Assembly: GCA_963818855.1 (NCBI GenBank)
Contig: CAWFUH010000004.1
Span: 62,001-126,000, forward strand
Length of the DNA: 64,000 bases
DNA from: Bog-159 sp963818855
GTDB lineage: Bacteria; Acidobacteriota; Terriglobia; Bryobacterales; Bryobacteraceae
Direction of reading: 5' to 3'
Below, piece by piece: positions 32,268-40,672 of this stretch (positions within the stretch are counted from its first letter, which is position 1; every line of letters starts with the position of its first letter). The notes beneath the pieces were generated by a model, which saw only the letters and a list, made by a program, of their open reading frames with translations, did not search any database and was not told the origin of the DNA. A program made the translations under genes and the position numbers.

Positions 32268-35078
32268 ATGGCAAGACAAACAGGTAACGGCCGGAGCATT
32301 GGATCCGCACGAAACCCGTCCACCGGCGCCGCCGTTTTGGACCTTCCCGAACACGATGAGCGGGAGACGCAGCGGAAGGATCTGCTGCAGGAGGAGATAA
32401 TCCGGGTAGCCACCGCTCTCCAGCAAGGCCGCCTCGCGGAGCGGGCGCGAGCCGACCTGTTCCAGGGTAGCGACCGTGCCGTCGTCGAGAGCCTGAATGG
32501 GATGCTGGACTCGGTAATTAAGCCCTTGAACGTGTCCGCCGAGTACATGGACCGCATCTCGAAGGGCGACATTCCGCCCAAGATCACCGACGCTTATCAA
32601 GGCGACTTCAACGAAGTCAAGAATAACCTGAACGTCTGTATTGACGCCGTCGGACGGCTGGTGAATGACGGCGTGGCGCTGACGCAGTCCATGCTGGAAG
32701 GCAAGCTGGCCGCGCGGGCCGACGCGACCAAGCACCAGGGCGACTTCAAAAAGGTAATCGAAGGCTTCAACCTGGCGTTGGACAACGTCATCAAGCCGTT
32801 GAACGTCTCGGCCGAATACGTGGACCGCATCTCGAAGGGCGACATTCCGCCCAAGATCACCGATACCTACAACGGCGATTTCAACGAAATTAAGAACAAC
32901 CTGAACGTTTGCATCGATGCCATCTCGCGGCTGGTGGGCGACGGTGTAACGCTGACGCAATCGATGCTGGAAGGCAAGCTGGCCGTGCGGGCCGACGCGG
33001 CCAAGCACCAGGGCGACTTCAAAAAGGTAATCGAAGGCTTCAACCTGGCGCTGGACAACGTCATCAAGCCGCTGAATGTCTCGGCCGAATACGTGGACCG
33101 CATCTCGAAGGGCGACATTCCGCCCAAGATCACCGACGCTTATCAAGGCGATTTCAACGAAATTAAGAACAACCTGAATGTTTGCATCGATTCCATCGCG
33201 CGGCTGGTGGGTGACGGCGTAACGCTGACGCAGTCCATGCTGGAAGGCAAGCTGGCCGTGCGCGCCGACGCGGCCAAGCACCAGGGCGACTTCAAAAAGG
33301 TAATCGAAGGCTTCAACCTGGCGCTGGACAACGTCATCAAGCCGCTGAATGTCTCGGCCGAATACGTGGACCGCATCTCGAAGGGCGACATTCCGCCCAA
33401 GATCACCGACGCCTACCAAGGCGACTTCAACGAAATCAAGAACAACCTGAACGTTTGCATCGATGCCATCTCCGCGTTAGTTACCGATACTGGCATGCTG
33501 ATCAAGGCGTCGACGGAAGGCAAACTGGCTACCCGCGGCGACGCTACTAAGCACCATGGCGATTATCGCAAGATCGTCGGGGGTGTCAACGAGATGCTGG
33601 ACGCGATCCTGCTTCCCATCGGCGAAGGCAACCGCATTCTGTCGCAGGTCGCCATCGGCAAAATCGACGAACTCGTCACACAATCTTACAAAGGCGACCA
33701 CGAAAACATGAAGCAGGCCGTCAATACCGTCGCCACCGTGCTGCAAGGTTTGCAGAAAGAGCTGGGGCGGCTGACGGAGGCCTCCCGTGAAGGGCAACTC
33801 TCGGAACGCGGTAAGCCGGACCAGTTCCAGGGTGCCTACGCCGGCATCGTCAAGGGCGTTAACGACATGCTGGATGCCATCCTGGTGCCTATTGGCGAAG
33901 GCAACCGCGTATTGCGCCTGATCCGCGGCGGCAACTTGCGCGAGAAAGTGGAGATCGCCTGCAAAGGCGAACACGAAAAAATGAAGAACGCCATCAACGG
34001 CGTGCATGACTGGCTCACGGACCTGATCGCCTATGTCACTAAGATTGCCAATGGCGATATGGCCGCCACCATGGAGAAGGCCTCCAATGAGGATCAGATC
34101 CACGAATGGTTGTTGCTGTTGAAGAGCAATATCAACGGCTTGGTGGACGACGTCAATACGCTGGCGCAGGCGGCGGTAAACGGGAAGCTGGGGGTCCGTG
34201 CGGATGCGGCCAAGCACCGCGGCGATTATCGCAAGATCGTGGATGGCTTCAACCGCACGCTCGATACCGTGGTGGATCCGCTGAAAGTTGCTGCCAGCCA
34301 GGCTTCCGCGCTGGCATCTTCCGCCGAAGAGCTCACGGCGGTCAGCAGCCAGATGGCTTCGAACGCGGAAGAGACCGCCACGCAGGCCAACGTCGTCTCA
34401 GCCGCTAGCGAACAAGTGTCCAAGAACGTGACCGTGGTGGCAACGGGCAGCGAACAGATGCAGGCCTCCATCCGCGAGATCGCCAAGAGCGCCAATGAGT
34501 CGGCCAAGGTTGCCAAGGCGGCGGTGGGCGTTGCGGAATCCACCAATAACACCATTGCTAAGCTGGGCGAATCGAGCGTCGAAATCGGCAAGGTGATCAA
34601 GGTCATCACCTCGATCGCGCAACAGACGAACCTGCTGGCGCTGAACGCCACTATCGAAGCCGCGCGCGCCGGCGAAGCGGGTAAGGGATTCGCCGTGGTA
34701 GCCAATGAGGTGAAGGAACTCGCCAAGGAGACAGCCAAAGCCACGGAAGAAATTGGCCAGAAGATCGAAGCTATTCAAAGCGACACCAAGGGCGCGGTAC
34801 AGGCCATCGGGGAAATCAGCACGATCATCGCGCAGATTAACGATATTTCCAACAACATCGCCTCCGCTGTCGAAGAGCAGACAGTCACCACCAACGAGAT
34901 TGCCCGGAACGTCGGCGAGGCGGCCAAAGGCACGGGCGAAATCGCCAAGAACATCGGCGGAGTCGCCTTGGCAGCGGAAAACACTACGCGCGGGGCAACC
35001 GATATGCAGAAGGCGGCGCAGGCGCTCAGCGGCATGGCTGCGCAGTTGCAGGGACTGGTCGCGAAGTTCACGTTCTGA
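32268..35078 (+). CDS. Soluble methyl-accepting chemotaxis protein with tandem HAMP-like array
   Basis: A 936-residue receptor with no TM helix or signal peptide; AAGGAG precedes the ATG. Residues about 83-403 hold near-identical 91-residue repeats (VSAEYVDRISKGDIPPKITD; GDFNEIKNNLNVCIDAISRL; LTQSMLEGKLAVRADAAKHQ), each a pair of HAMP-like helices, followed by four more diverged units (for example GEGNRILSQVAIGKIDELVT; GEGNRVLRLIRGGNLREKVE) to about residue 665. The MCP signalling domain follows, with the conserved hairpin tip IAQQTNLLALNATIEAARAG. It resembles cytoplasmic receptors with poly-HAMP stalks, where the stalk modulates kinase control. No sensory domain is evident, so an input partner (possibly the MBL protein) is needed. 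Confidence 0.92.
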   Translation: MARQTGNGRSIGSARNPSTGAAVLDLPEHDERETQRKDLLQEEIIRVATALQQGRLAERARADLFQGSDRAVVESLNGMLDSVIKPLNVSAEYMDRISKGDIPPKITDAYQGDFNEVKNNLNVCIDAVGRLVNDGVALTQSMLEGKLAARADATKHQGDFKKVIEGFNLALDNVIKPLNVSAEYVDRISKGDIPPKITDTYNGDFNEIKNNLNVCIDAISRLVGDGVTLTQSMLEGKLAVRADAAKHQGDFKKVIEGFNLALDNVIKPLNVSAEYVDRISKGDIPPKITDAYQGDFNEIKNNLNVCIDSIARLVGDGVTLTQSMLEGKLAVRADAAKHQGDFKKVIEGFNLALDNVIKPLNVSAEYVDRISKGDIPPKITDAYQGDFNEIKNNLNVCIDAISALVTDTGMLIKASTEGKLATRGDATKHHGDYRKIVGGVNEMLDAILLPIGEGNRILSQVAIGKIDELVTQSYKGDHENMKQAVNTVATVLQGLQKELGRLTEASREGQLSERGKPDQFQGAYAGIVKGVNDMLDAILVPIGEGNRVLRLIRGGNLREKVEIACKGEHEKMKNAINGVHDWLTDLIAYVTKIANGDMAATMEKASNEDQIHEWLLLLKSNINGLVDDVNTLAQAAVNGKLGVRADAAKHRGDYRKIVDGFNRTLDTVVDPLKVAASQASALASSAEELTAVSSQMASNAEETATQANVVSAASEQVSKNVTVVATGSEQMQASIREIAKSANESAKVAKAAVGVAESTNNTIAKLGESSVEIGKVIKVITSIAQQTNLLALNATIEAARAGEAGKGFAVVANEVKELAKETAKATEEIGQKIEAIQSDTKGAVQAIGEISTIIAQINDISNNIASAVEEQTVTTNEIARNVGEAAKGTGEIAKNIGGVALAAENTTRGATDMQKAAQALSGMAAQLQGLVAKFTF
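32514..33476 (+). repeat. Tandem 273-bp coding repeats (three full, one partial)
   Basis: The word GACCGCATCTCGAAGGGCGA recurs at 32550, 32823, 33096 and 33369, an exact 273-base period (91 codons). Copies 2-4 are almost identical at the DNA level, for example CAAAAAGGTAATCGAAGG in each; copy 1 is slightly diverged, and copy 4 leaves the pattern near 33476. Such identity at synonymous positions indicates recent duplication or gene conversion. Confidence 0.9.
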
Positions 35079-35092
35079 GGAGAAAGAAGTCA

Positions 35093-35162
35093 GGAGACAG
35101 AAGACAGAAGTCAGAAGCCGCGAGACCGGACGTGTTCCTTCTGACTTCTGACTCCTGTCTCC
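35093..35162. terminator. Imperfect 25-bp inverted repeat between convergent genes
   Basis: GGAGACAGAAGACAGAAG... (35093-35117) and its near complement at 35138-35162 pair at 23 of 25 positions with a 20-base loop, just after the receptor stop and before the convergent exported gene. The arms themselves are built of GTCAGAAG-type direct repeats. It could terminate transcription from both sides, although there is no T-run. Confidence 0.5.
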
Positions 35163-35171
35163 TTGCTAAAG

Positions 35172-36644
35172 CTAAAACGTAATCTGGCTGCTTTGCGCTG
35201 TGCCCACTGAATTAGTGATCTGGACCACCGCCGCCACGACCTGGCTGGAATCTCCCGTGACCGGAAAGAAAGCTGTCAAGCCAAAGACGCCGCCCAGGTC
35301 TGAGGCCGGGAAGTACTGCTCGAAGGCCGAAGCGGCGGCCACGGTGATATTGCCGGGAGCGATCTCGACGCCGCTCGAATCATAGAAGGTGAACACCACT
35401 TGGGAGGCGCTGCGGGTGTTGTCCCAACCATTCACTTGCAGCTGGACGTTGCTGGTGGTGCAGTAAACCAGGCTGGGATCGCAGGATGCGTTGCGCGCGG
35501 CAACTGCCGCATCGATGCCGATAACCGCTGCCGGAATCGTGGCGTTTGCCTGCGCGGTGTTGGTGCCCAGACTCAGGTTGAAAGCCAGAGTGCCTGCCGT
35601 GGTGCCGGTCCCAAACGAAATGGAGGGGCCGTCTGTGAATTGTCCGATGGACGCTCCTTCCGCGATCGTAAAAGTCGCGGAGCGCGTGCCATCCGCGAAA
35701 GTGATGCTGGGGTCGTCGCTGACGCCGCTGACCGCCGACTGGAAGGACAGCGTCACCGTGCCGTTACCGCTAGCCGCTGAAGCAGACGCCAGGTTCACCG
35801 AGAGACTTCCCTGTTGAGCGCTGGCCGCGGTCGCCAGAGTCAGTTGAATCGACGGGGTGGGGAAATTGGGCGGAGTTGCCGGTGTTCCGGTGCCTTCGAG
35901 CGGGTACGTGTACAATCCGATAGTCAACGTGGCTTGTTGCAGACCGGTGGCGGCAGGCGCGAAGGTCACATCCAATTCGGCGGAAGCCCCGGGCGCCACG
36001 GTGGGCGCTGCGAGGGCGCTGCCCGACAAACTGAATGGGCCGGCGGCCAGCGCCGGGATTGTAGGAACGGCTACCGGGACGGTTAAAGCATTGGACAGCA
36101 TCAGTGGGATGGTTTGGCTGGAGCCGACCTGCACATTGCCGAAGGTGACGGTCTGGCCGGCGCCTAATGGCTGGTTATTCCAAAGCACCGTCAGCTCCGC
36201 CACGCCGGTGCCCGTTAAGATGATCGTATCCGTGTTGCCGGCCATGATGGTCATGGTGGCGCTTGGCGATCCCAATTGAAATGGCTCGAATTGCACCGTG
36301 AAATCCAAGGTGCCGGTCGGGTTCATCAGGATGGGTAACTGCTGGGTGGCAGCGGCGCCGCACAGATCCGGCGACAGCGAACACACCACGGAAAAATACG
36401 GCGGGTAAGGAGGAACCGCCGAAACCGGACCGGCTAAGGCCAGGCTGGTGAGATAGACAGGCGCCGGTCCCGCATTGGTCAGTTCAAACTCGATGTCCAC
36501 GACGCTCCCTAGCGTCACGTTCCCGAAGGTGTAGAGCTGCGGCGCGGGGCTGGCCACGCCGCCCTGCACGATCGAGAGCGTCACTTGCGCGGAGGCGGAA
36601 ACAGCCGCCGCCAGCAGCACGAGCACTGCGCCGGCGCGTTTCAT
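35172..36644 (-). CDS. Exported protein with choice-of-anchor/Ig-like repeats
   Basis: About 490 residues from ATG 36644, which overlaps the upstream stop by ATGA; the frame extends further 5' without similarity. Signal peptide MKRAGAVLVLLAAAVSASA. The mature part has repeated beta-sandwich units of the choice-of-anchor D/HYDIN type: YTFGNVTLGSVVDIEFELTN, TVTFGNVQVGSSQTIPLMLS, TVAPGASAELDVTFAPAATG, then further Ig-like strands (FADGTRSATFTIAEGASIGQ). The C-terminus lacks a TM helix or sortase motif. Probably a surface or periplasmic structural/adhesive protein; function not known. Confidence 0.75.
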   Translation of the reverse strand: MKRAGAVLVLLAAAVSASAQVTLSIVQGGVASPAPQLYTFGNVTLGSVVDIEFELTNAGPAPVYLTSLALAGPVSAVPPYPPYFSVVCSLSPDLCGAAATQQLPILMNPTGTLDFTVQFEPFQLGSPSATMTIMAGNTDTIILTGTGVAELTVLWNNQPLGAGQTVTFGNVQVGSSQTIPLMLSNALTVPVAVPTIPALAAGPFSLSGSALAAPTVAPGASAELDVTFAPAATGLQQATLTIGLYTYPLEGTGTPATPPNFPTPSIQLTLATAASAQQGSLSVNLASASAASGNGTVTLSFQSAVSGVSDDPSITFADGTRSATFTIAEGASIGQFTDGPSISFGTGTTAGTLAFNLSLGTNTAQANATIPAAVIGIDAAVAARNASCDPSLVYCTTSNVQLQVNGWDNTRSASQVVFTFYDSSGVEIAPGNITVAAASAFEQYFPASDLGGVFGLTAFFPVTGDSSQVVAAVVQITNSVGTAQSSQITF

Positions 36645-37360
36645 GGCTGCCCTATGGTGATGGTGGGCGTGCCGACGCTGACCACGCTGCTCGAGACCGT
36701 TGAATTGGAACTCGACTTGGCGCGGCTGACGCCCACAAACGCCGCACCGGCGGCCACCGCAACTACAGCCGCGATGATGATCCATTTCTTGTGGCTTCCT
36801 GACCCCATCTTGGTAGTGGTCTTGGTGATGTCACCGGCCTGCGCGCGGGCTGGCGGTTCCGTCGTTTGGGTGGTGGTCACCTGCGGCGTGCTTTGGGGCG
36901 CCGATGGAGATACGGCGGCTGGCGCGGCCTTGGCGGTGGTCGAGTGTGCACCGCCGCCTTCGGCTATGTACTGCATGGAAATTAATCCGGCGCGGGCCTG
37001 CTCTTTCACCGCCGTAATTCGGATGCGAAACGGGCCGCCGGTGCGGTTGAGCTGCACCGAATGAATGGCGGCACGGCCTGCCGCGTCGGTGAGGACCAGG
37101 TCAGTGCGCAGTCCATTCGAGAAGAGACCGCTCGGCCCGTCCGGGGGAAGCTGAAAACTGACTGCGGCGCCGGCCACCGGCCGCCCAGTTTCGTCCGTCA
37201 CTTCCACCGTGATCGGGTGAGCCACGCGCACCCCTGGCGGATGCACGGCGGCCTCGCCATCGATGACTTTGATTTGCAGAACGGCGACCTGCGCCATCGC
37301 CGCACAACTCCACACTGATTCAAGCGCTAATAGAAGAGCCCCTGCTGGAAATGCCTTCAT
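36641..37360 (-). CDS. Exported Ig-like protein with C-terminal TM helix
   Basis: A 239-residue protein with a signal peptide (FPAGALLLALESVWSCAAMA). A bacterial Ig-like domain follows (VRVAHPITVEVTDETGRPVA, GAAVSFQLPPDGPSGLFSNG, LVLTDAAGRAAIHSVQLNRT), resembling invasin/Big_1. A Thr/Pro/Ala-rich linker (VSPSAPQSTPQVTTTQTTEP) leads to a C-terminal membrane helix (WIIIAAVVAVAAGAAFVGVS). It is the first gene of a pair with the exported Ig-like protein, the stops and starts overlapping by ATGA. The membrane helix may anchor the partner complex. No enzymatic motif. Confidence 0.7.
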   Translation of the reverse strand: MKAFPAGALLLALESVWSCAAMAQVAVLQIKVIDGEAAVHPPGVRVAHPITVEVTDETGRPVAGAAVSFQLPPDGPSGLFSNGLRTDLVLTDAAGRAAIHSVQLNRTGGPFRIRITAVKEQARAGLISMQYIAEGGGAHSTTAKAAPAAVSPSAPQSTPQVTTTQTTEPPARAQAGDITKTTTKMGSGSHKKWIIIAAVVAVAAGAAFVGVSRAKSSSNSTVSSSVVSVGTPTITIGQP

Positions 37361-37411
37361 ATGAAACCCGATCCGGGCGGAGGCAGGCGCGCCGGACCGG
37401 ATCCATCGATC

Positions 37412-38134
37412 CTAGGCGGCCCGCATCAGCACCGCGGTAATATTGTCCGGTCCACCGGCTTCGCGCGCGGCCGTGATGAGCTCGCGGCACTTCTCTTCGA
37501 GCGGCTGATCCGGCGAACCACCCCGCAAAATGGCTACGATGCGCTGTTCCTCGACCACGCCATGCAGCCCATCGCTACACAGCAGCAACATGTCCCCCGG
37601 CCGCAGGTGAATGTCGTGGTAGTAATTGATCTCCAACGCGATGCCCGCCCCGATGGCCATGGTCAAAACGTGCCGCATGGGATGCGTACGCAGGGCCTCC
37701 TCGTTCAGTCCCAATGGCCGGCCCACTTCGTTGACCCAACTCTGGTCCTCCGTGACGACGCGGAATCCGCTGTGATCCAACAGATAAGCGCGGCTGTCGC
37801 CCACGCTGGCGATCAATAACTCATCGCCGACCTCCAATGCGGCTACCAGGGTGGTGCCCATGCCCTCCAGTTCGGGGTCGTGGGCGGCCGCCTCTAAAAC
37901 GCGCCGGTTGGCTTCCTCCACCGCCACCAGCAAAGCCTGGGAATCGCGGCTCTCGGCGTTCAGTATGCTTTCAGAGACCGTTTCCACCGCCAGCCGGGAG
38001 GCGCGTTCGCCGGCCTTGGCACCGCCCATGCCGTCCGCCAGCACATACAATCCCATTTCCGGATCAATCCGGGAAAAATCCTCGTTATTTGCCCTGACAC
38101 AGCCTTTATCGCTCAAGGCATAAGCTTCCAGCAT
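37412..38134 (-). CDS. PP2C-family serine/threonine phosphatase
   Basis: A 240-residue PPM-type phosphatase, bacterial Stp length. It opens with YALSDKGCVRANNEDFSRID and contains LYVLADGMGGAKAGERAS (metal-binding DGMGG), LIASVGDSRAYLLDHSGFRV, a flap region, MLLLCSDGLHGVVEEQRIV and the terminal AGGPDNITAVLM. All metal-binding Asp residues are present, so it should dephosphorylate Ser/Thr residues in the cytoplasm with Mn or Mg. No Ser/Thr kinase lies nearby. It is 51 bases upstream of the Ig-like pair and may share its transcript. Confidence 0.92.
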   Translation of the reverse strand: MLEAYALSDKGCVRANNEDFSRIDPEMGLYVLADGMGGAKAGERASRLAVETVSESILNAESRDSQALLVAVEEANRRVLEAAAHDPELEGMGTTLVAALEVGDELLIASVGDSRAYLLDHSGFRVVTEDQSWVNEVGRPLGLNEEALRTHPMRHVLTMAIGAGIALEINYYHDIHLRPGDMLLLCSDGLHGVVEEQRIVAILRGGSPDQPLEEKCRELITAAREAGGPDNITAVLMRAA

Positions 38135-38285
38135 GATTGACGCGCTCCCAATAGAATGAGGACACTACGCGTCTGTATTTTAACCGAAAGCCAGGGTAGC
38201 TTCGTCAAGCTTTTGCAAAAACGGGTAGTGGGTTTAGGAGGGAGATACTCTCAGGAGGTTTTGCGCGCTCTGCAAGGTTTGGCAC

Positions 38286-38321
38286 TATAGCCATTGACGA
38301 TATATCCATAGTGGCTATAAT
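38286..38321 (+). promoter_or_regulatory. Sigma70-type promoter bracketed by an inverted repeat
   Basis: TTGACG (38294-38299) and TATAAT (38316-38321) are separated by 16 bases, about 60 bases before the start of the M24 peptidase. The 8-base arms TATAGCCA (38286-38293) and TGGCTATA (38312-38319) flank and enter the promoter, a candidate repressor site. Confidence 0.65.
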
Positions 38322-38384
38322 GGAGCGATGCGGGACAATTTGCCGGCCAGCGGCGCGCAAAGGCGGATTGGGCGGAGGGAGGGC

Positions 38385-39743
38385 ATGCGCCTGTTGATTC
38401 CGCTGCTCTTGCTTCCATGTGCTGCGGCTCAACCGCAAATCGACGCCACGGAGTATGCGGCACGCCGGCGAGCCGCCATGAAAAAGATCCCGGACGGGAT
38501 GATTGCACTGCACTCGGCTTCAGGCCTGAAACATTGGGACGAATCGGGATTTCATCAGGACGCTAGTTTTTATGCGTTCACCGGACTGGCGAATGCGTGT
38601 AACGCGATTCTGGTGCTCGACGGAACCGGCCGGGAGTCATGGCTTTTTGTGATGCCACACTCCGGCGCATTCGGCGCTGACCTCGAAGGGTTCAATGCCG
38701 CGTTTGTGTCACCCGGCGCAGCCGCCGAAACAGCTCTGCAGATCGACCACGTCGTGCGGTGGGACACATTTGTCGCATTCGTGGATGCACACCGCAAGAG
38801 TAACCCCAAGCTGGTGCTTTATATTGACAGCGCAGGTCAAACAGGGGGCATGTCGGGCGACGTGAGCAATCCGGTCGGCCTGGCTGCCATTGAAAACCCT
38901 CACATGTTGTGGCGGGATGCGCTACGTCTGAAGTGGAGCGATCTGGAGGTAAAGGACGCGTTTCCGATTCTGGATGAGGTGCGGTGGGTGAAGAGTCCCG
39001 CCGAACTGGCATTGCTGCGAGAAGCGGCTGCTATCACCGCCGAAGGGTTCTGGGCTGGAGTGCGGGCGATCGCGCCCGGCAGGACCCAGCGGCAAGTGGA
39101 GGGCGAAGTGATTCGCGCTTGTTTGAATCGAGGTTCGGACGGCCTGTCGCTGTGGCCGTGGGTCCGCTCCGGACCGTTTACCATGCCGGCGATGCTGTTC
39201 GAAGCATTCGCGGATTACCGCAACATGGATCGAACGATGCAATCGGGTGACGTGGTGCGGCTCGATCTCGGCTGCGATTATCGCATGTACAAAGGGGACT
39301 TTGGACGCACGCTGCCGGTATCCGGCCATTTTGACCCGGGGCAGCGGGAGACGATGGAACTGTTGAATGGGGCTTATTTGGCTGGTGTGGAGGCTATGAA
39401 GCCCGCGGCCACGCCAGGCCAGGTGCGGCAGGCTTTCCGCACCTACGTAGAAAGCCATCAGGGCAGCCTGGAGACTGCCCTGGCGCGCGAGGCAGCCTCC
39501 GCAGCGCTCAAGAATGCCATGCAGCCCTTGCATGGGCTGGGGGTGGATATGGCAGAGGGAACTCCGTCAGTCTTCCGGGTGGGAAATGTGGTGTGCTACG
39601 AACCCGGTTTGATTGCCGGCGGGCAGATGTATTTCGTCGAGGATACCATCCTGATTGCGCGCAACGGCCACGAAATCCTGAATCCCGCACTGCCCTATGC
39701 ACCGGGCGACATCGAGCGGGCCATGGCGAAGTTGCGGCCTTGA
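38385..39743 (+). CDS. Exported M24 metallopeptidase, aminopeptidase P-like
   Basis: About 452 residues from ATG 38385, preceded by GGAGGGAGGG and starting with a signal peptide (MRLLIPLLLLPCAAAQ). The N-domain (EYAARRRAAMKKIPDGMIAL; FYAFTGLANACNAILVLDGT) is that of Xaa-Pro aminopeptidases. The pita-bread catalytic domain has metal ligands in VRLDLGCDYRMYKGDFGRTL (two Asp), MQPLHGLGVDMAEG (His), CYEPGLIAGG (Glu) and MYFVEDTILIARNG (Glu). It should remove N-terminal residues next to proline outside the cytoplasm, feeding amino-acid uptake. The promoter is described separately. Confidence 0.88.
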   Translation: MRLLIPLLLLPCAAAQPQIDATEYAARRRAAMKKIPDGMIALHSASGLKHWDESGFHQDASFYAFTGLANACNAILVLDGTGRESWLFVMPHSGAFGADLEGFNAAFVSPGAAAETALQIDHVVRWDTFVAFVDAHRKSNPKLVLYIDSAGQTGGMSGDVSNPVGLAAIENPHMLWRDALRLKWSDLEVKDAFPILDEVRWVKSPAELALLREAAAITAEGFWAGVRAIAPGRTQRQVEGEVIRACLNRGSDGLSLWPWVRSGPFTMPAMLFEAFADYRNMDRTMQSGDVVRLDLGCDYRMYKGDFGRTLPVSGHFDPGQRETMELLNGAYLAGVEAMKPAATPGQVRQAFRTYVESHQGSLETALAREAASAALKNAMQPLHGLGVDMAEGTPSVFRVGNVVCYEPGLIAGGQMYFVEDTILIARNGHEILNPALPYAPGDIERAMAKLRP

Positions 39744-39756
39744 GGCTCGCTTCAGC

Positions 39757-39870
39757 AGCTCACGAGCGTCTGTAGGTTTCTTCCGCAGATGTTGCTCGCC
39801 TCTATCACCTTGCGGACCGGTCCAGTGGGTCTTCAGACGCCTGCACAGCCATCCTGCACCAACGCGCCTG
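39757..39870 (-). pseudogene. Remnant of a sugar-isomerase 3' end
   Basis: This stretch matches the 3' end of the intact isomerase gene (40676-40790), starting at GCTCACGAGCG and going through CTGTAGGTTTCT, GGTCCAGTGGGTCT and GCCATCCTGCACCA, with substitutions and small gaps. Read on the minus strand it gives ALVQDGCAGV, matching ALVQDGYAGA of the intact enzyme. It is therefore a second, decayed copy of the last ~115 bases, about 800 bases away, with the hicBA module between the two. Confidence 0.7.
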
Positions 39871-40057
39871 CCCGTCGGCGTTCACCACCGCTCTTCCGAG
39901 GGTTAGGACGCCGGGTAGAACTGCCAGTTTTAGCGAACCCCGCGCCGCGTTTGCATGCCCCCAACAGATAGCGTACTCGACCTAACTTCGCAAACCCACC
40001 GCCTTCTTGAGTACGTTCGCCCAGCGCCAGCGCCACCTAAGCCGGAAATTAACGGCC

Positions 40058-40301
40058 TCAGCCGTAGAAGTGTGGCCGGAGCTGATCCTCTGAAATATAT
40101 CGCGTCGCCTGGCGGAAAATCGCCTTCAGTGTTCCTTTATCCAACTCATCATGGATCGGTACCGTAAGCGTCTGGCGCGTCCCATCCGGAAGCCAGCGGC
40201 GCAAATTTGGCATGACTCCCGTGCTGCGCTTCAATCTCGAAACCGAATTTGAACAGGATAGCCAACACCTCTCTTCCGGAGAGGACCTTAAGCTTTGGCA
40301 T
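40058..40301 (-). pseudogene. hicA: HicA-family toxin gene with a single frameshift
   Basis: Starting at ATG 40301 the frame gives MPKLKVLSGREVLAILFKFG, EIEAQHGSHAKF, the HicA mRNA-interferase start with its catalytic His region (GSH). It then runs out of family sequence and stops at 40149. In the next frame the missing part appears: LRRWLPDGTRQTLTVPIHDE, LDKGTLKAIFRQATRYISED, to TGA at 40058. Deleting one base in the AAA run at 40203-40205 (plus strand) restores AKLRRWLPDG. So one extra base inactivates an otherwise complete toxin of about 80 residues. Sequencing error cannot be excluded. Confidence 0.85.
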
Positions 40302-40521
40302 GGGAAAGCGGCGGCAATTCGAAGCTCGCGAGTACGGACGGATCCGACACGAGATCGAATTCCGCCAGATTCTCGCCCTCCAGATGGAGCGCGAGCGCCT
40401 CATTCAAGTTCGCCGCAAGTTCATCAAGGGTCCTGCCTTGCGTCACGACCGGGAGGTCCAAACACTCCGCCACGTACTGCCGCTCTCCCTTGGAAATCCG
40501 CACCTGGATGATTCTCTTCAT
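40288..40521 (-). CDS. hicB: HicB-family antitoxin
   Basis: A 77-residue protein starting at ATG 40521, overlapping the hicA start by 14 bases. The sequence (VRISKGERQYVAECLDLPVV; TQGRTLDELAANLNEALALH; LEGENLAEFDLVSDPSVLAS) is a partial RNase-H-like HicB fold of the short antitoxin type, without an added helix-turn-helix. It normally neutralises HicA and represses the operon. Antitoxin-first order is the less common hicBA arrangement. With hicA frameshifted the antitoxin may be a relic. Confidence 0.8.
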   Translation of the reverse strand: MKRIIQVRISKGERQYVAECLDLPVVTQGRTLDELAANLNEALALHLEGENLAEFDLVSDPSVLASFELPPLSHAKA

Positions 40522-40672
40522 GGCACTTTCAGTTTAGGTCCCAACCGGCATCCCGTCAAATGCTATGCTACCTTCGGAAACCCATACCGTGCGTCCTATG
40601 CGCTCGCGGCGGCCACTAATGTCGCGCTGCTCTGAGGAAACTGCTTGCTTAGGCGTGCGGCTCATGCCCGGC

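Noticed and set aside
32265..33419. Minus-strand open frame with three long internal repeats
   Set aside because: It mirrors the 273-bp coding repeats of the chemoreceptor on the other strand.
32514..33476. Could the regular repeat be a CRISPR array?
   Set aside because: The unit is 273 bp, in frame, without spacers, and encodes HAMP-like helices.
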